Of a stretch of DNA of 55,921 nucleotides, positions 38,763-46,219 are shown in pieces. Source of the DNA: VRUE01 sp035548675. Its GTDB lineage: Bacteria; Actinomycetota; Thermoleophilia; Solirubrobacterales; 70-9. The stretch covers positions 1-55,921 of the forward strand of contig DASZSJ010000063.1 of assembly GCA_035548675.1 (NCBI GenBank), given 5' to 3'. Position 1 is the stretch's first letter. Each line of letters begins with the position of its first letter. Made by a program: the position numbers and the translations under genes. The notes beneath the pieces are model-generated. The model saw only the letters and a program-made list of their open reading frames with translations, was not told where the DNA came from and did not search any database.

Positions 38763-39071
38763 GACAGCTTCGAAGCGCTGGTCGCCGACGCGATCGACGC
38801 CCTGCCGGAGGAATTCCAGCGCCTGCTCGAGAAGGTCGCCGTGGTCGTCTCCGACCACGGCGCCGAGGCGCATGCCTACGGGCAGTACTTCGGGGACGGC
38901 GTCGCCCGCGAAGCCTTCGAGGACCGGATCGTGATCTACCGGGACACGCTGGAACGCGATTTCGGCCACGACCGGGACCTGCTCGCGGCGCAGGTCGAGC
39001 GCACCCTGCGCCATGAGCTCGCCCACCACCTGGGTTGGGGCGAGGGCGGCGTCAGGGACCTGGGGCTCTGA
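38763..39071 (+). CDS. Minimal zinc metallopeptidase-family protein (DUF1025-like), start unresolved
   Basis: The clear protein ends DLLAAQVERTLRHELAHHLG WGEGG, with the HExxH-type zinc motif HELAHH. The first canonical start (GTG 38841) gives 76 residues, but the same frame is coding upstream to about 38763: DSFEALVADAIDALPEEFQR LLEKVAV matches the N-terminus of MinI-type metallopeptidases. No ATG, GTG or TTG is available in that extension. Either a rare start, a sequencing error or a frameshift from the overlapping upstream lipoprotein frame must explain it. Expected family length is 100-130 residues. Confidence 0.6.
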   Translation, partial: DSFEALVADAIDALPEEFQRLLEKVAVVVSDHGAEAHAYGQYFGDGVAREAFEDRIVIYRDTLERDFGHDRDLLAAQVERTLRHELAHHLGWGEGGVRDLGL

Positions 39072-39124
39072 AGCCGGGCGCGTTGGGCCCGAGGCGTTCG
39101 GGGAGGGCCAACGGTCCCGGGGGC

Positions 39125-39898
39125 CTAGCGGACCCGACAGTCCCCCGGCAGGTGACTCACCAGCCTCTGGTTGCCGGCGAAGGAGAAGGTCGCCTTGGCG
39201 AGTTCGAAGTAGGCGCCGGGGAAGCCGGCCGGTGCCGAGCAGCTGGCGCTGATAAAGCTGCGTTTGTGTCCCCGGTAGGCGTAGCGACGACCGATTTCGA
39301 GAGAGATGTCGGTCACGTAGCCCTGGTCGGAGGCGAGTTCGGGGATCCGGGTCGAGAAGACGGTGCCGAACTTGCCGCTCCGCTGTCGCGTGATCCTGAA
39401 GGGTTGGACGAAGGCCGCCCGCACCGGACTCGAACCGAAGAGGTGCAGCAGTAGGCCGGGTTGCTTCGGAGTGCTGCTGTTGAAGAGGAGCACCCGGCCG
39501 CGCGCGGGGAAGATCGGCGCTCCGGGGAAATCGACGTTGGCGGCGAAATGGCCCCTGCCGACGAGGGCGTCGCGGCACTCGGCCAGCGCCGCCTCGGTGC
39601 TCGTCTGCTGCAGTTCCGATGCCCTGCAGCTCGGCAGGCCGGCGACGGAGACGACGCCCGCCCGGTTCATCGCGATCGAGATTTCCCGCAGCGGCGGTGG
39701 CGGGCTGCCGTCCACGGTGCGGATCGCACCGGCCAGTTGCACCTTCACCGGCGCCGCCTCTTCGCGCGGCAGCGCGTGGGGAAGGAGTTTGGCGTCGAAG
39801 GCGACGCGCAGGTTGCCTTTTTGCACGAACTGGCGCGCCGAGGCGACCCCGATCGGCAGGCAGGCCAGGAGAACGGCGGCAATCGCGAAGCGTCGCAT
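39125..39898 (-). CDS. Secreted protein of unknown function
   Basis: 257 residues from ATG 39898. The N-terminus MRRFAIAAVLLACLPIGVAS is a signal peptide. The mature protein is beta-rich (LRVAFDAKLLPHALPREEAA; REISIAMNRAGVVSVAGLPS) with cysteines at ASELQQTSTEAALAECRDAL, SASCSAPAG and PGDCRVR, possibly paired. The motif LPSCRASELQQTSTEAAL followed by LVGRGHFAANV recurs in many secreted proteins of this bacterial group as far as I recall. It is convergent with the metallopeptidase and divergent from the kinase gene, with 164 bases between starts. Confidence 0.65.
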   Translation of the reverse strand: MRRFAIAAVLLACLPIGVASARQFVQKGNLRVAFDAKLLPHALPREEAAPVKVQLAGAIRTVDGSPPPPLREISIAMNRAGVVSVAGLPSCRASELQQTSTEAALAECRDALVGRGHFAANVDFPGAPIFPARGRVLLFNSSTPKQPGLLLHLFGSSPVRAAFVQPFRITRQRSGKFGTVFSTRIPELASDQGYVTDISLEIGRRYAYRGHKRSFISASCSAPAGFPGAYFELAKATFSFAGNQRLVSHLPGDCRVR

Positions 39899-40062
39899 GG
39901 TCGACCTCAAGTCTAGGTCGACCTGGATCGGGGTCAGGTCTGGAGCGGATTGCGCCTGGGTTAACCGGTGCGACGAGCCTGGGCAGATGGTTGATTTCAC
40001 GGCCACGCACGCCCGGATGACGCGCACGTCGTCGGGGAACCAACCATCTAGGGTGTGCGGCC

Positions 40063-41673
40063 ATGGCCGGGCTGGCCCACGGCATCGAGCTCTCCGACGG
40101 CGATGAGTTCGCCGGCTACCGCATAGAGCGCCGCCTCGGTCGCGGCGGCATGGGGCTGCTGTACCTGGCGATCGAGCCGGGCCTGGAGCGCCGCGTCGCG
40201 CTCAAGCTGATCGCCCCCGAGGCCGCGGTCGACGAGGTCTTCGCCCGCCGCTTCGCCGAGGAGTCGAGGATCGCCGCCTCGATCGAGCACCCCAACGTGG
40301 TGCCGATCTACGCCGCCGGCGAAGAGGACGGCGTGCCCTTCATCGCGATGCGCTACGTCGCTGGCGCCGACCTGGCGCGGCGGCTCGCCAGGGAGGGGCG
40401 GTTGCCGCCTGCTGCCGCGGTGGAGCTGATCGCCCAGATCGGCAACGGCCTCGACGCGATCCACGCGGCCGGCCTGGTCCACCGCGACGTCAAGCCGGCC
40501 AACGTCCTGCTCGGCGGCGACGCGGGCGCCGAGCACGCCTACATCACCGACTTCGGCGTCGCCCGCAATGTCGCCACCGAGTCGGGGCTGACGCAGACCG
40601 GCCGCTTCGTCGGCACCCTCGACTACGTCGCCCCCGAGCAGATCTCCGGCGGGCAGATCGACGCCCGGGTCGACGTCTACGCGCTCGGCTGTCTGCTCTA
40701 CAAGCTGCTCACCGGCGAGGTGCCCTTCCCGCGGGAGGGCGAGGCGGCCCGCCTGTACGCCCATCTGCACGACCCGCCCCCGGCTCCCTCGCTCTACGTG
40801 CCGGAGGTCTCGATGGCGCTCGACGACGTCGTCGTCCGCGCGATGTCGAAGCAGCCCGACGACCGCTACCCGTCGGCGGGCGACCTCGGCCGCGCTGCCC
40901 AGGCCGCGTTTCGCGGCGAGGAGCCGGCGCTGCCGGAGCGCACCGTCGCGACCGGGGCCGCGGCGACGCGCACTGCGGAGAGCGTGGTCACGACGGCGAG
41001 CCCAGGGACGGAGGCGCCAGCGCAGGGACCGCCGACCGCGCCGACCGGTCGCCTCGCTGATGGGGACGAGCCCGCTAGGGCGGGCTCCGCCGGCCACCGC
41101 CGCTGGGCCCTCGCCGGGGGCGCTGGCGCCCTGATCGTCGCCGCCGTCATCGCGGTTCTGCTGGTCAGCGGCGACGGGGAGGGAGGTGGTGGCGCGAGGG
41201 AAGGGGCCGGAGAGAGTGCGGCGGCGGCTTCGCAGGGGAAGGGCAAGTCGACGCAGCTCAAGTCCGAGCCCGAGTCCAAGCCCAAGCCGCTGAGCAAATC
41301 GGAGCTGATCGCCCGGGCCGACGCGATCTGCGAGACGAGCCAGAGCACATACAAAAGCGTGCGCTCGGCGGAACTGGAAGAAGTCCCCGACGTCAGCTAT
41401 GCGACGACGCTCTCGGGCATCTCGCGGCGCGGGGTCGAACGCTTCCACCAGCTCGAGCCGAAGGCGCCGCCCGCGGTCGAACCCGCCTTCGGCAAGTACG
41501 TGCGAGCCCAGGAGCGGGTGATGCGCTACGACCGTCAGGCGCTGGAAGCGGCGGAAGCCGGCGACTCCGCCGCCTACGTCGCCGCCCGCGAACGTCGCGA
41601 CGCCGAGGCCGCCGAACGCTATGACCTCGCCCGCGAAGTCGGGCTCGAACAGTGCAGCGCCAGTCGTGGCTAG
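40063..41673 (+). CDS. Transmembrane Ser/Thr protein kinase (PknB-like)
   Basis: 536 residues. Kinase domain (about 18-285): glycine loop LGRGGMGLLYLA, Lys48 in RRVALKLI, catalytic HRDVKPANVLL, ITDFGVARN (DFG), GTLDYVAPEQ (APE-type) and VDVYALGCLLYKLLTGEVPF. A Pro/Ala-rich juxtamembrane stretch leads to one membrane helix (about 346-368, GALIVAAVIAVLLVSG) and a ~165-residue extracellular part, largely Lys/Ser-rich then helical with two cysteines (ADAICETSQSTY; LEQCSASRG). No PASTA repeats are present. The signal sensed is unknown. YjbQ follows eight bases later. Confidence 0.92.
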   Translation: MAGLAHGIELSDGDEFAGYRIERRLGRGGMGLLYLAIEPGLERRVALKLIAPEAAVDEVFARRFAEESRIAASIEHPNVVPIYAAGEEDGVPFIAMRYVAGADLARRLAREGRLPPAAAVELIAQIGNGLDAIHAAGLVHRDVKPANVLLGGDAGAEHAYITDFGVARNVATESGLTQTGRFVGTLDYVAPEQISGGQIDARVDVYALGCLLYKLLTGEVPFPREGEAARLYAHLHDPPPAPSLYVPEVSMALDDVVVRAMSKQPDDRYPSAGDLGRAAQAAFRGEEPALPERTVATGAAATRTAESVVTTASPGTEAPAQGPPTAPTGRLADGDEPARAGSAGHRRWALAGGAGALIVAAVIAVLLVSGDGEGGGGAREGAGESAAAASQGKGKSTQLKSEPESKPKPLSKSELIARADAICETSQSTYKSVRSAELEEVPDVSYATTLSGISRRGVERFHQLEPKAPPAVEPAFGKYVRAQERVMRYDRQALEAAEAGDSAAYVAARERRDAEAAERYDLAREVGLEQCSASRG

Positions 41674-41680
41674 GAGCAGG

Positions 41681-42142
41681 ATGAGGACCCACACCGCCTA
41701 CATGACCTTCGACACCGCGCAGCGCCGCGAACTGATCCGCATCACCGAGGAGGTGCAGGCCGCGGTCGACGAAGCTGGCATCGAGGAGGGGATGGTGCTG
41801 GTCTCGGCGATGCACATCACCGCTGGGGTCTGGGTCAACGACGACGAGCCCGGCCTGCACGAGGACACGCTCGAATGGCTCGACAAGGTGGCGCCGCCGA
41901 GCTGGAGGCCCGCCGCCAACGGCGTCGCCGCCGAACTCTCACCCGACGACGGCGACTACCGCCACCATCGCGGCGGCGAGGACAACGGCGACGCCCACCT
42001 CAAGAACCTCCTGGTCCACCACCAGGCGATCGTCCCCGTCACCGCCGGCCGGCTCGACCTCGGCCCCTGGCAGCAGGTCTTCTACTGCGAGTTCGACGGT
42101 GGTCGCCCAAAGCGCCTGGTGATCAAGGCGATGGGAGAGTAG
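41681..42142 (+). CDS. YjbQ/UPF0047 family protein
   Basis: 153 residues from ATG 41681 with TAGGAGC upstream. Family motifs: EGMVLVSAMHITAGVWVNDD (MHxTA), HRGGEDNGDAHLKNLLVHH (metal-binding Asp/His) and GPWQQVFYCEFDGGRPKRLV (WQxIxxxExDGPR-like). Members show weak thiamine phosphate synthase activity and may bind metal through the His residues; the physiological role is unsettled. It follows the kinase gene directly, probably co-transcribed. Confidence 0.9.
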   Translation: MRTHTAYMTFDTAQRRELIRITEEVQAAVDEAGIEEGMVLVSAMHITAGVWVNDDEPGLHEDTLEWLDKVAPPSWRPAANGVAAELSPDDGDYRHHRGGEDNGDAHLKNLLVHHQAIVPVTAGRLDLGPWQQVFYCEFDGGRPKRLVIKAMGE

Positions 42143-42878
42143 CCGGCCTCGGGTGGAGCTCGACCCGGTCGCCCTTTTCGCGAATCAGGTCGACCGTGAG
42201 CAGCACCGCAGCGACGGCGTAGAACGGGGTGAAAGCGATGTTGGCGAGCACGTCGGCGAGCCACTCGCAGATGAATTCGCTGCCGACGAGGCCGTGCGTG
42301 AGCTCGGTCGCGAGGTTGGTCAGCGTGTCGCCGACGAGCTCGATCGGAATCAGCACGAGGGCGACGATCCAGAACTTGTGGCGGACGAGCTGGATGCTGC
42401 GGCGGAAAGCATCGCGGACGCCGCGGTGCTCGATCTCCACCACCGGCGCGGAGAGCCCGAGCCAGACGAAGACCAGCACACCGGGGACGAAGAAGAGGAC
42501 GAGGCCCACCGCGACCATCAGCCCGTAGAGCAGGTCGATCGCGATCAGCGGCTTGTACTTGATCATGCCGGCGATATCGCGCAGCGACGGTGGCTGTCCC
42601 TCGTGCGGGTGGGTGAGCAGGATCGAGACGGCGCCGGTGTAGAAGATCTCGCCGACCAGGCCGGTGGCGGCGAGGGCGAGGACGGCGCCGACGATCGCCA
42701 GCACCACCAGCCCGTTGGCCAGGTCGAAGGCGTTGAGGTCGGCCTCGAAGATCACCGAGTGGACCAATCCCAGCGGGACGAAGACGACCACCGCGAGCTG
42801 CAGCAGCGAGGGTGCCCAGCGCCAGTAGGTGCGGCCGATCCGCGCGTAGATCGAGACCAGCTGGGCCCGGCGGCTCAT
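42123..42878 (-). CDS. Multi-pass membrane protein (GlpQ-associated membrane-domain-like)
   Basis: 251 residues from ATG 42878; a longer frame overlaps the upstream zinc-protein gene and reads as low-complexity. Six hydrophobic stretches are visible (LLQLAVVVFVPLGLVHSVIF; LANGLVVLAIVGAVLALAAT; FYTGAVSILL; IAIDLLYGLMVAVGLVLFFV PGVLVFVWLG; FWIVALVLIPIELVG; LANIAFTPFYAVAAVLLTVD). EHRGVRDAFRRSIQLVRHKF is a conserved cytoplasmic helix pair seen in this membrane family. Function unknown. The 3' end overlaps yjbQ tail-to-tail by 20 bases. Confidence 0.75.
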   Translation of the reverse strand: MSRRAQLVSIYARIGRTYWRWAPSLLQLAVVVFVPLGLVHSVIFEADLNAFDLANGLVVLAIVGAVLALAATGLVGEIFYTGAVSILLTHPHEGQPPSLRDIAGMIKYKPLIAIDLLYGLMVAVGLVLFFVPGVLVFVWLGLSAPVVEIEHRGVRDAFRRSIQLVRHKFWIVALVLIPIELVGDTLTNLATELTHGLVGSEFICEWLADVLANIAFTPFYAVAAVLLTVDLIREKGDRVELHPRPATLPSP

Positions 42879-42879
42879 T

Positions 42880-43209
42880 TCAGCGGTGCCGTCGCCCGGA
42901 GGGGCGCCGCCCGCGGCGCTCGAGCTTCGACTGCCCGGACTCCGAGGTCGGCACCCGCCGCAGCTCGCTGAGCTCGCCGACCAGCAGCTCTTCTGCACAG
43001 CCGCGGTGCCAGTGATGATGTTCGGTGCCGCCGAGGCGGAAGACGTACTGGACGACGACGTGCTCGCTGCCGATCTCGATGTCGCCGTGGCAGGCGGGGC
43101 AGCGATAGAGCTTGCGGGAGATGCCGCGGATCAGCCAGGCCTCGTCGCCCTCTTCGGTGACACCGCGCAGGCTCCAGCGCTTGTCCGGGAGGCCGGCGAA
43201 GTCGGCCAT
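42880..43209 (-). CDS. Small zinc-binding protein
   Basis: 109 residues from ATG 43209; a longer start (43305) would overlap the upstream gene by 23 bases. LYRCPACHGDIEIGSEHVVV and TEHHHWHRGCAEELL provide a CxxCH...HxxWHxxC arrangement, a treble-clef-like zinc site found in a small actinobacterial family often labelled ATP/GTP-binding without support. The tail is Arg-rich. It is followed by the membrane-protein gene after one base, so both belong to one operon with the gene upstream. Confidence 0.65.
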   Translation of the reverse strand: MADFAGLPDKRWSLRGVTEEGDEAWLIRGISRKLYRCPACHGDIEIGSEHVVVQYVFRLGGTEHHHWHRGCAEELLVGELSELRRVPTSESGQSKLERRGRRPSGRRHR

Positions 43210-43282
43210 CACCGACAACACCTCCGCTTCGCTCCCGGCGCGAAGAACCAGAGATGCACGCTTGGTCGCTCCGCGATCGGAG

Positions 43283-43666
43283 CTACCGCCTCGATAGCCA
43301 GGCAAACCCCGCGGCCATCGCCAGGTTGGCGACCCCGGCGAGGCGCAGGCCGAGCTTGGCGCCTGGACGGCTGACAGCGGGGGACTCGGCCCAGATTGCG
43401 TCGGTGGCGATCTCGGTCCCGCGCAGCCAGGCCAGCGCCCACCAGTCGCGCCCCTCGCCGCGGCGGTCGGCGAGTGCGTGGGCGGCGGCGAAGGTGAGCC
43501 AGATCGGCGCGGCGCGCCGGAAGAGGTGTTCGGCGTCGGGCGAGGGATGCTCGTGGCCCAGCACCCGCAGGGTCGTCGCCGGCGCCAGCAGCGCCCCGCC
43601 GCCGAGCCCGAGGTCGAAGCCGATCATGAAGCGATTCTGGAGGCGCAGCGCCTGCTCGAGCGTCAT
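43283..43666 (-). CDS. Small membrane protein
   Basis: 127 residues from ATG 43666 (LEQALRLQNRFMIGFDLGLG start). Three to four hydrophobic helices are suggested: GLGGGALLAPATTL, PIWLTFAAAHALAD, WWALAWLRGTEIATDAIWA and LAGVANLAMAAGFAWLS. A longer frame begins in the palindrome upstream and was not chosen. Unknown function; it heads the three-gene minus-strand operon. Confidence 0.6.
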   Translation of the reverse strand: MTLEQALRLQNRFMIGFDLGLGGGALLAPATTLRVLGHEHPSPDAEHLFRRAAPIWLTFAAAHALADRRGEGRDWWALAWLRGTEIATDAIWAESPAVSRPGAKLGLRLAGVANLAMAAGFAWLSRR

Positions 43667-43678
43667 CGCGGCGTCAAT

Positions 43679-43749
43679 CCAACCAAAAAGCGGGGCCGAC
43701 GGGCCTGAGACGTGACATATCGACACGTTTTAGGCCCGTCGGCGGTTGG
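43679..43749. repeat. Nested palindrome between divergent genes upstream of the RpiR regulator
   Basis: GCCGACGGGCCT (43695-43706) and AGGCCCGTCGGC (43732-43743) are perfect 12-bp arms. An inner ACGTG/CACGT pair and an outer CCAACC (43679-43684)/GGTTGG (43744-43749) pair extend it. It sits between a minus-strand and a plus-strand gene, so it cannot be a simple terminator for either; an operator or REP-like role is possible. Confidence 0.7.
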
Positions 43750-43787
43750 GGGAAGGGAAAGTGGGGGGGCCGACGAATCTGACGGCC

Positions 43788-44645
43788 GTGAGCAAGACCG
43801 CAACCAAGACCGCCCCGCAACTCAAAAGTCTTTCGGAGTACATCCAGGAGCGCTTCGACGAGTTCTCGCGTTCGCAGAAAGACGTCGCCCGCTACATCGT
43901 CGACCACCTCGACGAGGCAGCCTTCCTCACCGCCGAGGAGCTGGCCAGGAGAGCGAGCACCTCGTCCTCGACGGTGGTGCGCTTCTCCCAGGCCCTCGGC
44001 TTCGAGGGCTATCCGGAGCTTCAGCAGGCGGCGATCGAGGAGTACCGGACCGCCGGCGCCGCCGCGGCCAGCGCCGCCAGCTCCGGCGCGCTCTTCTCCT
44101 TCGACCACTCCGAGCTGGAGGGATCGCTGGGTGCCGACTACGCCAACCTCGAGGAAACCGCGCGCAAGCTGACCCGCGAGCAGGTCGACGGTGCCGTCGC
44201 GGCCCTGGCCGGGGCGCAGCGCGTGGTGATCGTCGGCGTCGACCAGATGGCCTTCTTCGCCAGCTACCTGCGCCACACCCTCAGCCTGCTCGACATCCGT
44301 GCCGAGATCGTCGCCAGCACCGGCGGCGAGTCGCTGCAGCGGCTCGGTCGCATCGACGAGGAAACCCTCGTCATCGTGCTCTCCTCCGGCCGCGCCCACC
44401 CGCTGCTGCTGCGGGCGATGAAGCTGGCCCTGCACCGTGGCGCCCGCACTCTGGCGGTCTCCGACGCCTCGATGTCGGAGGTCGGCGAGCACGCCGAGCT
44501 GACCCTCTACTACTCGTCCAACAGCCCCTCCTTCGCCCGCTCCAACACCGCGCTGATGGCCCTCGTCCAGGCCCTGGCCCACGGCCTCTACGCCCGCGAC
44601 GAAGACACCCACAAAGACCGCATCCGCGCCTACAAGCTCAAGTAA
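43788..44645 (+). CDS. MurR/RpiR family regulator (HTH plus SIS domain)
   Basis: 285 residues from GTG 43788; an upstream in-frame start at 43746 lies in the palindrome. The N-terminal HTH_6 domain has EFSRSQKDVARYIVDHLDEA, LTAEELARRASTSSSTVVRF and SQALGFEGYPELQQAAIEEY. The SIS domain (about 125-270) has RVVIVGVDQMAFFASYLRHT, ETLVIVLSSGRAHPLLLRAM and GARTLAVSDASMSEVGEHAE. These factors respond to phosphosugars. It stands before the pdxST genes but a family-1 palindrome and 95 bases separate them. Confidence 0.88.
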   Translation: MSKTATKTAPQLKSLSEYIQERFDEFSRSQKDVARYIVDHLDEAAFLTAEELARRASTSSSTVVRFSQALGFEGYPELQQAAIEEYRTAGAAAASAASSGALFSFDHSELEGSLGADYANLEETARKLTREQVDGAVAALAGAQRVVIVGVDQMAFFASYLRHTLSLLDIRAEIVASTGGESLQRLGRIDEETLVIVLSSGRAHPLLLRAMKLALHRGARTLAVSDASMSEVGEHAELTLYYSSNSPSFARSNTALMALVQALAHGLYARDEDTHKDRIRAYKLK

Positions 44646-44660
44646 CCCCTCCAGCGGCAG

Positions 44661-44727
44661 CCCCTCCGGCTGACTTCGCCTTTGTGACTCCGTATGCCCC
44701 CATAAAGACGAAGTCACCGAGGAGGGG
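44661..44727 (-). repeat. Palindromic element, family 1, copy 2 (rpiR-pdxS gap)
   Basis: Core 44669-44717: GCTGACTTCGCCTTT and AAAGACGAAGTCA with centre GTGACTCCGTATGCCCC. It matches the reverse complement of 27191-27242 with only a few changes. Flanking CCCCTCC and GGAGGGG extend the stem. Confidence 0.88.
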
Positions 44728-44748
44728 GGACACGTAGTATTGGCCGCG

Positions 44749-45636
44749 ATGGCTGAGCGAGCGACTTTTAGGGTCAAGACCGGGCTGGCCGAGATGCTCA
44801 AGGGCGGCGTGATCATGGACGTGGTCACGCCCGAGCAGGCGCGGATCGCGGAGAGCGCCGGTGCCTGCGCGGTGATGGCGCTGGAGCGCGTTCCAGCCGA
44901 CATCCGCAGGGACGGCGGCGTCGCCCGCATGTCCGACCCGGCGATGATCAAGGGGATCCAGGAGGCGGTGACGATCCCGGTCATGGCCAAGGCCCGGATC
45001 GGCCACTTCGCCGAGGCCCAGGTACTGCAGTCGCTCGAAGTCGACTACGTCGACGAGTCGGAGGTGCTGACCCCAGCCGACGAGCGCAACCACATCGACA
45101 AGCTCGCCTTCGAGGTGCCCTTCGTCTGCGGCGCCACCAACCTCGGCGAGGCGCTGCGGCGGATCGGCGAGGGGGCGGCGATGATCCGCTCCAAGGGCGA
45201 GGCGGGCACCGGCAACGTGGTCGAGGCGGTCCGCCACATGCGTGAAATCACCTCTGGGATCAAGCGGCTGGCCCAGCTCGGGCCCGAGGAGCTCTCCGCC
45301 GCCGCCAAAGAGCACCAGGCGCCGCTCGAAGTCGTCCACGAGGTGGCCGGGAAGGGCCGCCTGCCGGTGCCGCTCTTCTGCGCCGGCGGCATTGCCACCC
45401 CCGCCGACGCGGCACTGATGATGCAGCTCGGCGCCGAGGGCAACTTCGTCGGCTCCGGCATCTTCAAGAGCGCCGATCCGGAGCGGCGGGCCAAGGCGAT
45501 CGTCGAGGCGACCACGCACTTCAACGACCCCGAGCGTGTGGCGGCGGCCTCGATCGGCCTCGGCGAGGCGATGCCGGGCCTGGAGATCGCCGACCTCGCC
45601 GCCGCCGACGCCCTCCTGCAGGACCGCGGAGCCTGA
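44749..45636 (+). CDS. pdxS: Pyridoxal 5'-phosphate synthase subunit PdxS
   Basis: 295 residues from ATG 44749 (TTG 44740, nearer the GGAGGGGGG site, is an alternative). VKTGLAEMLKGGVIMDVVTP has the conserved active-site Asp, VMALERVPADIRRDGGVARM follows, and VMAKARIGHFAEAQVLQ contains the catalytic Lys. GEAGTGNVVEAVRHMR is the phosphate loop and LPVPLFCAGGIATPADAALM with QLGAEGNFVGSGIFKS closes the barrel. It condenses ribose 5-phosphate, glyceraldehyde 3-phosphate and ammonia from PdxT. The pdxT gene follows directly. Confidence 0.96.
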   Translation: MAERATFRVKTGLAEMLKGGVIMDVVTPEQARIAESAGACAVMALERVPADIRRDGGVARMSDPAMIKGIQEAVTIPVMAKARIGHFAEAQVLQSLEVDYVDESEVLTPADERNHIDKLAFEVPFVCGATNLGEALRRIGEGAAMIRSKGEAGTGNVVEAVRHMREITSGIKRLAQLGPEELSAAAKEHQAPLEVVHEVAGKGRLPVPLFCAGGIATPADAALMMQLGAEGNFVGSGIFKSADPERRAKAIVEATTHFNDPERVAAASIGLGEAMPGLEIADLAAADALLQDRGA

Positions 45637-45637
45637 G

Positions 45638-46219
45638 CTGCGCCTCGGCGTGCTCGCCATCCAGGGGGGATTCCAGGCGCATTGCGAAGTGCTGCGCGAG
45701 CTTGGCGCCGAGGTGCCCGAAGTGCGCCTGCCCGCCGATCTCGCCGATCTCGACGGCCTCGTCATCCCGGGCGGCGAGAGCACGACGATCACGATGGGGA
45801 TCGAGGCGGCCGGCCTGGCCGAGCCGATCCGCGCCCTGCACGAGCGCGGCGGCACCGTCTTCGGCACCTGCGCCGGGCTGATCGTCTGCGACGAGGAGCA
45901 CCTCGGGTTGATCGACGCGACGGCCGAGCGCAACGCCTTCGGCCGCCAGTTGCAGAGCTTCGAGGCCGACCTGCGGGTCGAGGGCCTCGGCGAGGAGCCG
46001 CTGCGCGCGGTCTTCATCCGCGCGCCGCGGGTGGCGCGCCACGGTCCAGGGGTCGAGGTCCTCGCCAGCTACGAGGGGCATCCGGTGGCGATCCGCGAAG
46101 GCGGCGTGCTCGCCTGCGCCTTTCACCCCGAGCTGACCGACGATCCGAGGCTGCACGCGTTTTTCATGGCGATGACGACGGGCGCCCGCGAGCGCGCCCA
46201 AGAGGAGGCGGAGACGTGA
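45638..46219 (+). CDS. pdxT: PLP synthase glutaminase subunit PdxT (probable CTG start)
   Basis: About 193 residues. The glutaminase motifs are LVIPGGESTTITMG, nucleophile Cys in FGTCAGLIVCDEE, and the His-Glu of FHPELTDDPRLHAFF. The first canonical start, GTG 45650, would begin inside the first strand (RLGVLAIQGG), whereas PdxT proteins begin a few residues earlier. The in-frame CTG at 45638, one base after the pdxS stop, restores the usual N-terminus (LRLGVLAIQGGFQAH). The product supplies ammonia to PdxS. The last four bases overlap the M29 peptidase start. Confidence 0.9.
   Translation: MRLGVLAIQGGFQAHCEVLRELGAEVPEVRLPADLADLDGLVIPGGESTTITMGIEAAGLAEPIRALHERGGTVFGTCAGLIVCDEEHLGLIDATAERNAFGRQLQSFEADLRVEGLGEEPLRAVFIRAPRVARHGPGVEVLASYEGHPVAIREGGVLACAFHPELTDDPRLHAFFMAMTTGARERAQEEAET

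Noticed and set aside
38025..40085. 686-codon minus-strand frame
   Set aside because: It crosses the K/E lipoprotein, metallopeptidase and secreted-protein genes in the wrong frame; low-complexity content.
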